A DNA stretch of 64,000 bases, taken from IMG/VR virus record IMGVR_UViG_3300027779_003464, positions 54,608 through 118,607 of that record. One strand, given 5' to 3'. Numbering within the stretch: the stretch's first letter is position 1; every line of letters begins with the position of its first letter. The stretch is from a virus. A program made the position numbers and the translations under genes. Shown in pieces: positions 35,160 through 43,473 of this stretch. Under the pieces are notes generated by a model, which worked only from the letters and a program-made list of their open reading frames with translations, was not told the DNA's origin and did no database searches.

Positions 35160-36626
35160 ATGAATAAGCACGTTTTAACATTCTCACAAATAATTAATGA
35201 ATCAGTTGGATTTGGATCTGTTTTATTAATAAAAGGTAAATCATCAGATGCCGGAAGATATTTATACGCAACTACAGTCAAAGGAAGTGTAGAAATAAAG
35301 CCAGGTCTTAGAATGGTGTTCATTGGCGATGAGGTATATAGAGTTATTAATAAAGAAGGAAAGTTTTTTGGTAGAAAAATATCATATGGATCAGAAGATG
35401 GACTCAAAGGAATATTTAATATGAGAAATCCTGGAAAGCCTAGTATTGTTTTAAATCACAATAAAACTCCATTTCATTGGATTACTCTTAAGCTTAATGA
35501 TATTGGATCAGCGCTAAGAGAACTTGGACCTAGATTATTTAGTCATGATTTAATACTAGAATCAGAAAATGATATTGATGCTGATGGAATAGAAGATTCT
35601 CAAGACGATGAAATATCAGTTCCAATAGATAATATGGATCAGAGAATTCAATCAGAAGAAAATTATGATGAATCTAAGAGAAAACAAGAATTATATGATA
35701 CAATATGTTATGAAGTAATTAAAGCTATTTCTGGAAAAGAATCAAACGTAAATCCTAAATTAATTGAGATGGAAGAAGTTGATTGGGAAGATGATTATCA
35801 AGAGCTTGAAGATAATTATGAATCATATGAATGGAGTATGCGTATGGAAGTTTACTTAGATCATTCTAAATTTAAAGACTTTGAAAAAGAATTAGCTGAT
35901 CTAGAAATAGCAGGAGATTTTATGGAAATGCTCGATGTCCAGCCTAGTATAGAAGTAGTTATAGGATTTAGTAGTGATATTGAAATTAGACACGAATATG
36001 AAAAAGGAGATCACTATGAACCTGACTATTCAGAAGTAACAATAGCTTCGTGCAATTCTTCAATAGATGATATAATAATAGAAGATATTTCAGGAAATGA
36101 ATCAATTTTAACAAAACCTGCTCCTTTACAAGAATTAGTTAAAAATTTAGAATATAGATTTAATGATAGTGAAGGATTTCTTCCAAGTGATATATGGGGA
36201 GAGTTTAAACATAATATAATGAAATCTAATGGATCCCATATTAATTTAGAACCTTATGAACAAGAAAAGTATATAAAACAAGAACTATTAAATAAAAAAT
36301 CTGATAAAGTTAGACTATTAAAAATATCTTTTGGTAAAAACTATAATAGTCAGAAAACAGAAATTCATATTCAAAATGCTAAAGATATATCTAAGTATTG
36401 GAAAGATAAGCTTAACATAAGTGAAATATCCGATAATGAATTATATAGATTACAAAAGATTACATATGAAATAGAGTATTTTGATGAGCTTATACCTTCC
36501 ATGGAAGGGAAAGTCCCAAAAATTATGGTGAACAGGAAAGGTTGGATGACTAAGCGAAGAGATAGATATGCAGAGGATCTTAAAGAAGAAATCAAAAAGA
36601 TAAAGTCCTCTAACAATTCTAAATAA
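35160..36626 (+). CDS. Large tagged protein of unknown function
   Basis: 488 residues. The N-terminus KHVLTFSQIINESVGFGS is a strong tag with a glutamate at the expected position. Residues ~20-125 look beta-rich (an OB- or SH3-like start), followed by long acidic and helical parts and a basic C-terminus. It is followed by a clear terminator hairpin at 36632. Candidate internal head protein. Confidence 0.6.
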   Translation: MNKHVLTFSQIINESVGFGSVLLIKGKSSDAGRYLYATTVKGSVEIKPGLRMVFIGDEVYRVINKEGKFFGRKISYGSEDGLKGIFNMRNPGKPSIVLNHNKTPFHWITLKLNDIGSALRELGPRLFSHDLILESENDIDADGIEDSQDDEISVPIDNMDQRIQSEENYDESKRKQELYDTICYEVIKAISGKESNVNPKLIEMEEVDWEDDYQELEDNYESYEWSMRMEVYLDHSKFKDFEKELADLEIAGDFMEMLDVQPSIEVVIGFSSDIEIRHEYEKGDHYEPDYSEVTIASCNSSIDDIIIEDISGNESILTKPAPLQELVKNLEYRFNDSEGFLPSDIWGEFKHNIMKSNGSHINLEPYEQEKYIKQELLNKKSDKVRLLKISFGKNYNSQKTEIHIQNAKDISKYWKDKLNISEISDNELYRLQKITYEIEYFDELIPSMEGKVPKIMVNRKGWMTKRRDRYAEDLKEEIKKIKSSNNSK

Positions 36627-36631
36627 TAATT

Positions 36632-36652
36632 AAAACAGAGCTCTGTTTTTTA
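36632..36652 (+). terminator. Intrinsic terminator
   Basis: AAAACAG-AGCT-CTGTTTTTT: a 7-bp stem with a 4-base loop running into six Ts, six bases after the 36626 stop. The A-rich left arm makes it potentially bidirectional. Confidence 0.7.
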
Positions 36653-36679
36653 GTATAATATATTAAACTTTATAAAAAT

Positions 36680-37591
36680 ATGAAAAATGTATTAGTAACA
36701 GGAGGAGCAGGATTTGTAGGAAGTAACTTAATTAGTAAATTAAAAGCTAATAATCCAGATATTAAAATCACATGCCTAGATAATTATTTTACAGGTAAAG
36801 AAGAAAACCATATACCCGGCGTAAACTATATTAAGGGTAATACTTGGGAAGCAGACCTAATCTTTGAAGATAAACGAATTTCGTTCGATACAGTATTTCA
36901 TTTCGGAGAATACTCTAGAATTGTTCAATCCTTTGACGATATTCAATATGTTGCTAAGACTAATATGGGAGGGACTCCTATCATTTTAGAATTATGTAGA
37001 CAGTGGGGTGCTAAATTAATATATTCTGCATCTTCTTCTAAATTTGGTGACGATGGAAAAGACGAAAATCTTTCTCCTTATGCTTGGATGAAAGCAAAAA
37101 TGGTAGAATATATTAAGAATTATAATGATTGGTATGGATTAGAATATCAAATATGTTATTTCTTTAATGTATATGGTCCCGGCCAGATTATGAAAGGTGA
37201 TTATGCTACGGTTGTTGGTATTTTTGAAAGACAACATAATTTGGGTCAAAAATGTACAGTAGTTGAACCTGGAACTCAAAGCAGAGATTTTACTCATGTT
37301 GATGACATAGTAAGTGGGGTTGTAAAATCTGCTGAATATTTACATAAATCAGCAAATGATCCATCAACTATAAGTATTGAAAGAGAATGGTATTTAAAAT
37401 CAGGAAAAGAAAGAACTATAGTTGACGTTGCTGAGATGTTTGGTGATTGGGAATTTATTCCCGAAAGAAAGGGAGAAAGGCGTAATAGCGCAACTATTGA
37501 TAACAATACTTGTGAAAGATTAGGATGGGAACCAACTCATTCGTTAGAAAAATGGATAGTTAAACAAAAATGTACTAAAAGCTTAGTGTAA
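36680..37591 (+). CDS. NAD-dependent sugar-nucleotide epimerase/dehydratase (extended SDR)
   Basis: 303 residues, near the family length. GGAGFVGSN (~7-15) is the NAD-binding GxxGxxG loop; DTVFHFGEYS, YSASSSKFG and YAWMK (the YxxxK catalytic pair, ~138) follow, then NVYGPGQ. UDP-glucose 4-epimerase-like enzymes alter host or phage glycans; the substrate is not deducible. AGTATAATATATTAAAC ~15-35 bases upstream may be its promoter. Confidence 0.85.
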   Translation: MKNVLVTGGAGFVGSNLISKLKANNPDIKITCLDNYFTGKEENHIPGVNYIKGNTWEADLIFEDKRISFDTVFHFGEYSRIVQSFDDIQYVAKTNMGGTPIILELCRQWGAKLIYSASSSKFGDDGKDENLSPYAWMKAKMVEYIKNYNDWYGLEYQICYFFNVYGPGQIMKGDYATVVGIFERQHNLGQKCTVVEPGTQSRDFTHVDDIVSGVVKSAEYLHKSANDPSTISIEREWYLKSGKERTIVDVAEMFGDWEFIPERKGERRNSATIDNNTCERLGWEPTHSLEKWIVKQKCTKSLV

Positions 37592-37872
37592 TGAGTAGAT
37601 ATTCATCAACAGTTATTAACCCAGAAGGTACACTCCTTGAATTATCATGGGGATTTGATCACGCATTAGGATATTGGTACGATATATTCGATCGTGATAA
37701 AGGTACAGAAGAACATGAGCAATTAGTAGAATCATGGTCATCAACATTAGGATTTTTACCTAAACAACCAGGAAGAACAAGTAATAGCAGAAGTGTTATA
37801 TTGGAATTCCTTATTAAGTATGATCTTTCAGAAGAACATAGAGGTGCAGTCGGATCAGATTACCCGTTTTAA
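37591..37872 (+). CDS. Small hypothetical protein
   Basis: 93 residues, starting at the last base of the epimerase stop (TAATG coupling). It contains SWGFDHALGYWYDIFD and many E/H residues. Conserved-looking but not identified. Confidence 0.6.
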   Translation: MSRYSSTVINPEGTLLELSWGFDHALGYWYDIFDRDKGTEEHEQLVESWSSTLGFLPKQPGRTSNSRSVILEFLIKYDLSEEHRGAVGSDYPF

Positions 37873-37885
37873 AAGTAAATATAAA

Positions 37886-38251
37886 ATGAAAATTAAAAGA
37901 AGAATCGCAACAGAATGTAAAAAGATTAGAAGAAGTAAATCTAATCCAGGTTATTTCAAATATGAAGTAACAATTCAAGAAAAGGATGGAACTATTGATA
38001 CTCATCCAGCTTATGGTAAAGATATGCAAGGGGCTTTATCTAGATTATTAAAAAAAGAAATAACTACTAAAATAGAAAGAAAATTAAATGCAGGCTGGGT
38101 ATTTGTAGCTTGGATGATATTGATGGGATGGCCAACTCTAATTATGCCAAATATCGCTAATTCTCCTATATATATTGTTTACTCCTTTAGCTCAATTGCA
38201 ATAACTTTAATGTTTGCAGCAATATGGTATAATTACGTAAATAAAGAATAA
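37886..38251 (+). CDS. Small membrane protein with basic N-terminal domain
   Basis: 121 residues from the ATG at 37886. The frame extends 31 codons upstream into the neighbour with a non-ATG start, which is disfavoured. Residues 1-65 are basic with a beta-like segment (FKYEVTIQEKDGTID); ~70-88 and ~95-113 are two transmembrane helices. Confidence 0.6.
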   Translation: MKIKRRIATECKKIRRSKSNPGYFKYEVTIQEKDGTIDTHPAYGKDMQGALSRLLKKEITTKIERKLNAGWVFVAWMILMGWPTLIMPNIANSPIYIVYSFSSIAITLMFAAIWYNYVNKE

Positions 38252-38252
38252 T

Positions 38253-38489
38253 ATGTCAGGAAAATTTAAAGTAGGAAATCAATATAGAAATAATCCGCTA
38301 TCCAATAAACCTTCTTCTGTAATAGTTGAATTACATGAAAGAAATGGAACAACTAAAGTATACGATAATATACACAACGCGACAGCTTTTATAAATAGGG
38401 CATTTCAAAATCTATCTATAATATCAGCTACTGTAAAAGATTTATCAGATGACTCTTCTCCTAAACTTATATCAAACTATAATTTGTGA
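38253..38489 (+). CDS. Small hypothetical protein
   Basis: 78 residues, starting 1 base after the previous stop. The sequence is polar with SSVIVELHERNGTTKVYDN, a probable beta hairpin. No motif is recognised. Confidence 0.55.
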   Translation: MSGKFKVGNQYRNNPLSNKPSSVIVELHERNGTTKVYDNIHNATAFINRAFQNLSIISATVKDLSDDSSPKLISNYNL

Positions 38490-38716
38490 TGGGTTTTCAC
38501 AGGAGATACATTGGCACGGATATTATAATAAGTAATTATAAAAGTGGAGGATCTAAATCAATTTTTGAAATGTATACTAGCGGGGTTGACGCATTAATAT
38601 TAAGCGGGGATTTATCTAGTGATCTAAATTCTATTATAAATGATATTAAATTAGAGGAAAAAGAAGTGCTTAGGGAAATATCTAGAATAGTAGAATCATC
38701 TAAAGATTTCAAGTAA
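38489..38716 (+). CDS. Small hypothetical protein
   Basis: 75 residues from the ATG that overlaps the previous TGA. Second half helical and acidic (IKLEEKEVLREISRIVESS). It overlaps the convergent GNAT gene by 21 bases. Unknown function. Confidence 0.5.
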   Translation: MGFHRRYIGTDIIISNYKSGGSKSIFEMYTSGVDALILSGDLSSDLNSIINDIKLEEKEVLREISRIVESSKDFK

Positions 38717-39205
38717 TTCATCTTTCATAGGATTCTTATCGCTTATGCAAATATCTCCTAATTCATTACTTTTACAGGTAACTCCTAAAGCTGATTTTAA
38801 TCTTGCCCAGACTTTATTAATAATTGGATTGTGGCGCCTTCCAATTCCAGAATAAAGATGTCCTAGCCAGTCTACTAAACTTCGATATATCTTAGTTCCT
38901 AATCCAAGTCCTCTAAGTTCTTCTGCCAATGTTATATGAATTTGATAAAGAATTCCTTGTATTATTTGAATATCTACTATTACTCCTTTCTTTATAATAT
39001 CTGTTTCTAATGGTATATCTAATTCTAACCAAATAATATTCCTGCCGTTATCTCCAATTTGTTTCCAATCTAAATCTCGCCAGCTTATCTTCTTTACCCA
39101 ATCTATATCTGATTTATCTATGTCAATTTGCTCTGGAAATCTTAATCCTCCGAGCTCTTCAAAGGATTCCCATAATTTATATTGCATTGCTTTATGGCTA
39201 GCCAT
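38696..39205 (-). CDS. GNAT-family N-acetyltransferase-like protein
   Basis: 169 residues. Strands IDIQIIQGILYQIHITL followed by EELRGLGLGTKIYRSLVDWL match motif A of GNAT enzymes (R-G-x-G-x-G/A acetyl-CoA loop). The acceptor is unknown. Upstream ~75 residues carry W-rich segments. Two-gene minus operon with 39208. Confidence 0.65.
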   Translation of the reverse strand: MASHKAMQYKLWESFEELGGLRFPEQIDIDKSDIDWVKKISWRDLDWKQIGDNGRNIIWLELDIPLETDIIKKGVIVDIQIIQGILYQIHITLAEELRGLGLGTKIYRSLVDWLGHLYSGIGRRHNPIINKVWARLKSALGVTCKSNELGDICISDKNPMKDELLEIFR

Positions 39206-39207
39206 TG

Positions 39208-39522
39208 TTATATACTTTTATTTTTTCTTATCATATATAAAGATGCAGCTTCCTTTAAGCTTTCACTCCAGTCGCTTAACTTTAAAACATTATCCTGTAT
39301 AGAGAATCCGTTCTCTTTAAATTCTTCAAACATATGATGGTTTAATATATTATTCTTTTTTATTTTTATAGCCGTTTGTATTTCAATATCCTCTTTCTCA
39401 TGAAAAGGATTAGCCGATTTAATAAATTCTACTAGATCAGACAACATACCCATTAATTCTCTTTGGTCGTCCATTTGATTTTCAGACTCTCGTATTAGTC
39501 TGCTGTTTTGTCTATTTGCCAT
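39208..39522 (-). CDS. Hypothetical helical protein
   Basis: 104 residues, charged, no recognised domain. It is first in the two-gene minus unit with the GNAT. An AAATAAATA box lies ~30 bases upstream on the minus strand. Confidence 0.5.
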   Translation of the reverse strand: MANRQNSRLIRESENQMDDQRELMGMLSDLVEFIKSANPFHEKEDIEIQTAIKIKKNNILNHHMFEEFKENGFSIQDNVLKLSDWSESLKEAASLYMIRKNKSI

Positions 39523-39610
39523 AGTTTAAGATTATTGTATATTACTATTTATTTTAATTATACCGAGATAATTAGTATAATATTTAGATAAATCATTAAA
39601 ATTACTATTT

Positions 39611-40045
39611 ATGAAATTACAATTGAATAAAGTTGAGATGTTAAAGGTATTACATAGTGCTTTCTGTAACGGAGGATTAAATGAATTAAGATATTGTGAT
39701 GTTGAATTAAACGTATTAGAAAAAGAATATGTAAATGCCAGAAATAGATTAGAAAAACAAATATTAAAGGGCAATAATGAAAACGTGTACTATGTTGGCA
39801 CAGATGGACCAACAGTTTGTTTAGAAGATGTATATTTAGAAATATTAAGAGAAGGAGAGGCAATTAATTTCATAGATCATAATAATGGTAAAAAAATAGG
39901 CTTTACTCTTAGTAAAGCAATAAAATCCTTATCCAGAGAAGAATTTGCGTCTGATGTATTAAAAACTGTAAAGGGTGGAGATGATGCTTGGACTGGATTT
40001 AATCTTATTCAAGGATGTTTATACGGAGAAGTAGTTTATGGATAA
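39611..40045 (+). CDS. Hypothetical protein opening the plus-strand small-gene array
   Basis: 144 residues. A helical first half (YCDVELNVLEKEYVNARNRLEKQI) is followed by a mixed region with VYYVGTDGPTVCLEDVY. No known motif. A promoter-like TTAGTATAATATTTAG lies ~35 bases upstream. First of a run of co-directional genes reaching 48.5 kb. Confidence 0.6.
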   Translation: MKLQLNKVEMLKVLHSAFCNGGLNELRYCDVELNVLEKEYVNARNRLEKQILKGNNENVYYVGTDGPTVCLEDVYLEILREGEAINFIDHNNGKKIGFTLSKAIKSLSREEFASDVLKTVKGGDDAWTGFNLIQGCLYGEVVYG

Positions 40046-40048
40046 ATT

Positions 40049-40258
40049 ATGATACATAAAGATACACTAATATCGGTTATAGAATCTAATAGAGCGTGGT
40101 CGACTGCTAAGCATAGGTCTGCTGATATGCTATTAAAATATCACAATAGCCAGGAAATAAGAGACTACATTTGGTCTCTTTTTGTTAAAACCAAGGATTA
40201 TTATTATTGTTCAATATTAAAAATGAAGAAGAATGGGAAAGAAGAGAGAAATAAATGA
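40049..40258 (+). CDS. Small hypothetical protein
   Basis: 69 residues, basic, with HRSADMLLKYHNSQEIRDYIW. It starts 3 bases after the previous stop and overlaps the next gene by 26 bases. Confidence 0.5.
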   Translation: MIHKDTLISVIESNRAWSTAKHRSADMLLKYHNSQEIRDYIWSLFVKTKDYYYCSILKMKKNGKEERNK

Positions 40259-40442
40259 ATATAGACAGGTAAAAGATTCAGTATATAAGCGGCCTAAAAG
40301 CCATGGAAATAGAATCAGTAGCTTATGTGGACTAGAGATAGATCTATTTGTAGAAGAAATGGTAAACGAATACCCGAATTACTATAGTCTAGGGCAAGCA
40401 CTCCATCATATCTATCTTGAAAATAAAAAATTAAATGAATAG
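40233..40442 (+). CDS. Small hypothetical protein
   Basis: 69 residues, basic N-terminus (GKKREINEYRQVKDSVYKRPKS) and helical end. Overlaps neighbours on both sides, typical of a compact phage array. Confidence 0.5.
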   Translation: MGKKREINEYRQVKDSVYKRPKSHGNRISSLCGLEIDLFVEEMVNEYPNYYSLGQALHHIYLENKKLNE

Positions 40443-40539
40443 AAATGAACAAGAATTACACAAGGATATTAAGCGTGTGGCTATAGCCTTGGAAAAATTA
40501 GTTAAGTTAATGACAAAAATGATGAAAGAAAATGGATGA
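40435..40539 (+). CDS. 34-residue helical mini-protein
   Basis: ATG at 40435, within the end of the previous gene. The sequence MNRNEQELHKDIKRVAIALEK continues as one amphipathic helix to a stop at 40537. The next gene starts inside its last codons. Reading continuity and overlap favour a real small gene. Confidence 0.4.
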   Translation: MNRNEQELHKDIKRVAIALEKLVKLMTKMMKENG

Positions 40540-40741
40540 TAAAACAACATATAATTACAAAGAAGATAGTTACCCATACATGTATCATTTGTCTAATCAT
40601 AGAAGTAATGATCAGAAGTGGGCATGTATGATAAGGGAAAATTATACTAGCTACTTCAATAACCCAATATCGGTTAAAATAGGATACGGCGAAACTCCAG
40701 AGCTTGCATTTAAAAATGTTAAAGATCTAGAAGATGAATAG
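40532..40741 (+). CDS. Small hypothetical protein
   Basis: 69 residues, rich in Y, N and S at the start (YNYKEDSYPYMYHLSNHRSND), then GYGETPELAFKNVKDL, which looks like a small alpha/beta end. Unknown. Confidence 0.5.
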   Translation: MDDKTTYNYKEDSYPYMYHLSNHRSNDQKWACMIRENYTSYFNNPISVKIGYGETPELAFKNVKDLEDE

Positions 40742-40774
40742 TATAAACATATAGAGATGCATAAAACTGAATAA

Positions 40775-41026
40775 ATGAACACACAAAAGCAATCCTATTA
40801 CGGAAGACATAACTTACCACAAAAGAATAAAATGTCAAAGGCATCAATGATCAATTTAGTTTATTACTATAATCTTAAAAAACTAGGAAGATCTGATGAG
40901 TACATATTTAATCTGATACAACCTGAAAGACGTGAACAGTTCTTTAAGGACATACTACACAGATATACACCAACACCAGTAAAAAAGAAAAATTGGATCC
41001 AAACACTATTTCAAGTAGAAAGATAA
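40775..41026 (+). CDS. Small basic hypothetical protein
   Basis: 83 residues, basic and helical (MINLVYYYNLKKLGRSDEYIFNL-type core), ending in lysines and W. No motif. Confidence 0.5.
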   Translation: MNTQKQSYYGRHNLPQKNKMSKASMINLVYYYNLKKLGRSDEYIFNLIQPERREQFFKDILHRYTPTPVKKKNWIQTLFQVER

Positions 41027-41036
41027 AGTAAAAACA

Positions 41037-41234
41037 ATGAGTAAGAAAAAAACATATCACATTAGAAAAACAATTTTTCCAGAAAAAATTTCAGTTATTA
41101 TTAATGATGGACTAGGAGTTGTAGCCGGTTTTAATTTTGATGAGGCAGTAAAGATGTGTCAATTATTAAACGCAAATTCTAATCATGATTGTAAATATGA
41201 ATTAGTACAAGTAAACCAAAACAAAGATGACTGA
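41037..41234 (+). CDS. Small protein whose C-terminus is coded by the junction repeat
   Basis: 65 residues. A beta-like body (ISVIINDGLGVVAGFNFDEA) ends VNQNKDD; the last residues are coded by the 19-bp repeat at 41212-41230. The next gene's ATG lies in the same repeat, giving an 8-base overlap. Confidence 0.6.
   Translation: MSKKKTYHIRKTIFPEKISVIINDGLGVVAGFNFDEAVKMCQLLNANSNHDCKYELVQVNQNKDD
41212..41230 (+). repeat. Junction repeat copy 1: TAAACCAAAACAAAGATGA
   Basis: Exact consensus. Read in one frame it gives the C-terminal NQNKDD of the 41037 gene; its ATG starts the 41227 gene. Confidence 0.9.
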
Positions 41235-41484
41235 ACAAGAAATAATATCACTAGGCTTTAAGAAGGAGACAGACGAAGACCTTGATGGACCATTCTACTA
41301 TTATGTATTAGACATAGTAGAAGGGCTATACTGTATTACAGATGCAAGTGATGAGGCTGCTCTTGAAAATGATGAGTGGACTGTAGAGCTAAGTTTTGAC
41401 TGTAACCCAAGAATAAAGTTCAGGGATGTTAAGTCATTAACTGAGTTAATTAACTTATTAAACCAAAACAAAGAAGATGAGTAA
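41227..41484 (+). CDS. Small acidic hypothetical protein with repeat-coded tail
   Basis: 85 residues, acidic, with YYYVLDIVEGLYCITD and WTVELSFDCNPRIKF strands. It ends LLNQNKEDE, coded by junction repeat copy 2. It begins in copy 1. A complete cassette between two repeats. Confidence 0.65.
   Translation: MTEQEIISLGFKKETDEDLDGPFYYYVLDIVEGLYCITDASDEAALENDEWTVELSFDCNPRIKFRDVKSLTELINLLNQNKEDE
41459..41480 (+). repeat. Junction repeat copy 2 (with a 3-base insert)
   Basis: TAAACCAAAACAAAG-AAG-ATGA. The extra AAG keeps frame, so the upstream tail becomes NQNKEDE; the ATG starts the 41477 gene. Confidence 0.9.
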
Positions 41485-41683
41485 ATTAGAAGTTAAAAAA
41501 TGTACATTAGAAATAATAGATTATTTAGGTAGTAGAAATGGTTTTGATGATTGGTGGATGCAAGTAGAGGATGATGAAGAAATTGAGATAACTAAAAAGT
41601 TAGAAGATATTATTGAAAGAAGATTAAACCAAAAAGAAGAAACCCTATTATGTACTCCTGATAATTGTAGACATGGATATTAA
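41477..41683 (+). CDS. Small acidic hypothetical protein
   Basis: 68 residues, starting in repeat copy 2 and stopping on the TAA that opens copy 3. It contains FDDWWMQVEDDEEIEI and ends with CTPDNCRHGY. Unknown function. Confidence 0.6.
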   Translation: MSKLEVKKCTLEIIDYLGSRNGFDDWWMQVEDDEEIEITKKLEDIIERRLNQKEETLLCTPDNCRHGY

Positions 41684-41702
41684 ACCGAAACAAAGAAGAT
41701 GA
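41681..41702 (+). repeat. Junction repeat copy 3 (AAG insert, one substitution)
   Basis: TAAACCGAAACAAAGAAGATGA. Its TAA is the upstream stop and its ATG (41699) the downstream start. Confidence 0.85.
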
Positions 41703-41809
41703 AAGAGATAACATTAACCTTAGAAGAATTAGAACAAGAAATTGAACAAGCATTTGTACATGGTCAGGGTAATTCAGTAATGAAAGAGAAGATTATACAA
41801 GTTCTGTAA
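41699..41809 (+). CDS. 36-residue mini-protein between junction repeats
   Basis: Starts at the ATG in repeat copy 3: MKEITLTLEELEQEIEQAF, continuing to VMKEKIIQVL. It forms a probable single helix pair. A further 12-codon frame from 41809 (MSRLINQNKDEK) covers the remaining bases to copy 4 and may be a relic. Confidence 0.45.
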   Translation: MKEITLTLEELEQEIEQAFVHGQGNSVMKEKIIQVL

Positions 41810-41821
41810 TGAGTAGACTAA

Positions 41822-41840
41822 TAAACCAAAACAAAGATGA
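41822..41840 (+). repeat. Junction repeat copy 4
   Basis: Exact TAAACCAAAACAAAGATGA; ATG at 41837 starts the next gene. Confidence 0.9.
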
Positions 41841-42214
41841 GAAATAAAGTAGAAATAGATGGTAAGTGGTATGAATTGGTACCCTTAGAAGAAGTAGAAA
41901 AAAAAGAAAGTAGTCCAGACCCTGTTTTCTATTACGGATGTGATAGTGAATGTGGGATTTTTAGATTCAACATATTATTAAATGATGATGGTGACGAATG
42001 GAAAGGTACTGGGTCATTAGAATACTACTCCAAAGGTGTAAATAATAAAGATGATGTTGAAATCTGGGATAATGACATTTTTTTAAAAGATGTGTTAGAT
42101 AATCCAACAGATACACTTGTCATTGAAGTTAAAGAAATAATAAAACATAATAGTGGGGAATTCGAAGACTTAGTTCATTTACTAAAACAAGTTAGAGAAA
42201 AAGGGTGGATATAA
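41837..42214 (+). CDS. Hypothetical acidic protein
   Basis: 125 residues starting in repeat copy 4. MRNKVEIDGKWYELVPLEE opens it, followed by a beta-rich middle (FRFNILLNDDGDEWKGTGSLEYY) and a helical end. There is no Cys cluster and the function is unknown. Confidence 0.6.
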   Translation: MRNKVEIDGKWYELVPLEEVEKKESSPDPVFYYGCDSECGIFRFNILLNDDGDEWKGTGSLEYYSKGVNNKDDVEIWDNDIFLKDVLDNPTDTLVIEVKEIIKHNSGEFEDLVHLLKQVREKGWI

Positions 42215-42229
42215 TCAAAAAAACAGACA

Positions 42230-42730
42230 ATGGCTAACATTACATTAAAAAATAATCCGGTAACAACCTCAGGAAATTTACCTAACATTGGCGAGAGTGC
42301 AAAAAACTTTTCTCTTATTGGAAAAGATTTGAAAGAAGTAACGTTAAACGATTTTCAAGGCGAAAGAATTGTAATGAACATTTTTCCATCTGTTGATACG
42401 GGAATTTGTGCTATTTCGGTAAAAACATTCAATGAAAAAGCTGCAAACCTTAGCAATACAAAAGTGCTTTGTATTTCAAGAGATTTGCCTTTTGCACAAA
42501 ATAGATTTTGTGGGGCAGAAAACATTGAAAATGTATTGACATTATCCGATTTTGCAAATGGAACTTTTGGGAAAGATTATGGGCTAACCATAATGGATGG
42601 CGCACTAGCAAACCTACATTCCAGATGTATTGTGGTACTGGATGAATCCCACAAAATAATACATACTGAGCAAGTAGATGAAATTACATCAGAGCCAAAT
42701 TATGAAAAAACAATAGCAGCATTAAATTAA
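42230..42730 (+). CDS. tpx: Thiol peroxidase (Tpx), atypical 2-Cys peroxiredoxin
   Basis: 166 residues, the normal Tpx length. The peroxidatic Cys lies in DTGICAISVK (PSVDTGxC motif, ~62) and the resolving Cys in NRFCGAENIENV (~95), so the enzyme should be active in reducing hydroperoxides with thioredoxin. It lacks a junction repeat at its own start, and its codon use (for example many TTTT, GCA and AAC) differs from neighbours, suggesting recent capture from the host. It would protect the infected cell from peroxide. Confidence 0.9.
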   Translation: MANITLKNNPVTTSGNLPNIGESAKNFSLIGKDLKEVTLNDFQGERIVMNIFPSVDTGICAISVKTFNEKAANLSNTKVLCISRDLPFAQNRFCGAENIENVLTLSDFANGTFGKDYGLTIMDGALANLHSRCIVVLDESHKIIHTEQVDEITSEPNYEKTIAALN

Positions 42731-42787
42731 CATTTATAAAAATATACAATTAATTTATTAAAACAAAAAATGTGGTTACAAAGATTA

Positions 42788-42807
42788 TAAAACCAAAACA
42801 AAGATGA
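42788..42807 (+). repeat. Junction repeat copy 5 (one extra A)
   Basis: TAAAACCAAAACAAAGATGA. A 6-codon frame from 42770 (MWLQRL) ends on its TAA, perhaps a remnant of a lost gene; ATG at 42804 starts the next gene. Confidence 0.85.
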
Positions 42808-43022
42808 GTAGAACAGATTACTTACCACTAATTCCTATATGTTCAGATAAAGAACTAAAAGAAATAGCAGAGGATTGGTGTCACCTAGTCAGAGAAGAAC
42901 CCACTAATGCTACAATAAATGCATTTATGATGGGAGCAAAAATAGCTATATCTAATAAAGGATGGGTTCGTCGAGATAAGAAAGATAATATAAATGATTG
43001 TGGTGATGCAAATGAATATTAA
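42804..43022 (+). CDS. Small hypothetical protein
   Basis: 72 residues starting in repeat copy 5. SDKELKEIAEDWCHLVREEPTN and FMMGAKIAISNKGWVRRD suggest a compact helical protein. It ends just before a degenerate repeat (43020-43034). Confidence 0.55.
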   Translation: MSRTDYLPLIPICSDKELKEIAEDWCHLVREEPTNATINAFMMGAKIAISNKGWVRRDKKDNINDCGDANEY

Positions 43023-43038
43023 ACAAAAAGAAAGACTA

Positions 43039-43230
43039 ATGGGTGATAAAGAAATTGATATGGAAAATACAAAAGAAAATATTAAAAAGATATTCAAAGA
43101 AACAAAGGGGTGTACTAAGAACGAATTTATCATGGGAATAGAGAAATATTTTAAAAGGAACAAAATGCTAAGTGATAAGCAGCTTGATTGCTTAATAAAC
43201 TGGTACAAAGATACTAAAATAAAAAATTAA
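43039..43230 (+). CDS. Small helical protein
   Basis: 63 residues from the ATG at 43039, placed after a decayed junction repeat (TAAACAAAAAGAAAG at 43020). The frame is open further upstream, but that would overlap the previous gene. Lysine/glutamate-rich helices, no motif. Confidence 0.5.
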   Translation: MGDKEIDMENTKENIKKIFKETKGCTKNEFIMGIEKYFKRNKMLSDKQLDCLINWYKDTKIKN

Positions 43231-43233
43231 GTT

Positions 43234-43473
43234 ATGGAAACATTATTAACCGTGCTAATTACTTTAGGAGTATGTACAATAGTATATACGTTTGTGAGGG
43301 TGATTAAGTTAAATAGGAAAGTTGAAGAGATCGACATTATAAAACTAGATTTATGCGACTTTGAAGATAAAATTTACAATATGATTGAAAATCTAGAAAG
43401 AGATTCGCGTAAAAATGATGATGATATACTAGCAAAGGTAGTGGAGTTAAAAGATAAGACAAAACAAGAATGA
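43234..43473 (+). CDS. Small single-pass membrane protein with coiled coil
   Basis: 79 residues. Residues ~2-22 are hydrophobic (TLLTVLITLGVCTIVYTFV), followed by an acidic/basic coiled coil. This layout is shared by phage spanin-like and Rz-like proteins, but there is no other support for that. It overlaps the next start by 4 bases. Confidence 0.55.
   Translation: METLLTVLITLGVCTIVYTFVRVIKLNRKVEEIDIIKLDLCDFEDKIYNMIENLERDSRKNDDDILAKVVELKDKTKQE

Noticed and set aside
39532-39863. Minus-strand frames opposite the 39611 gene
   Set aside because: Low-quality N/L/F-rich composition; the plus-strand gene has better start context and neighbours.
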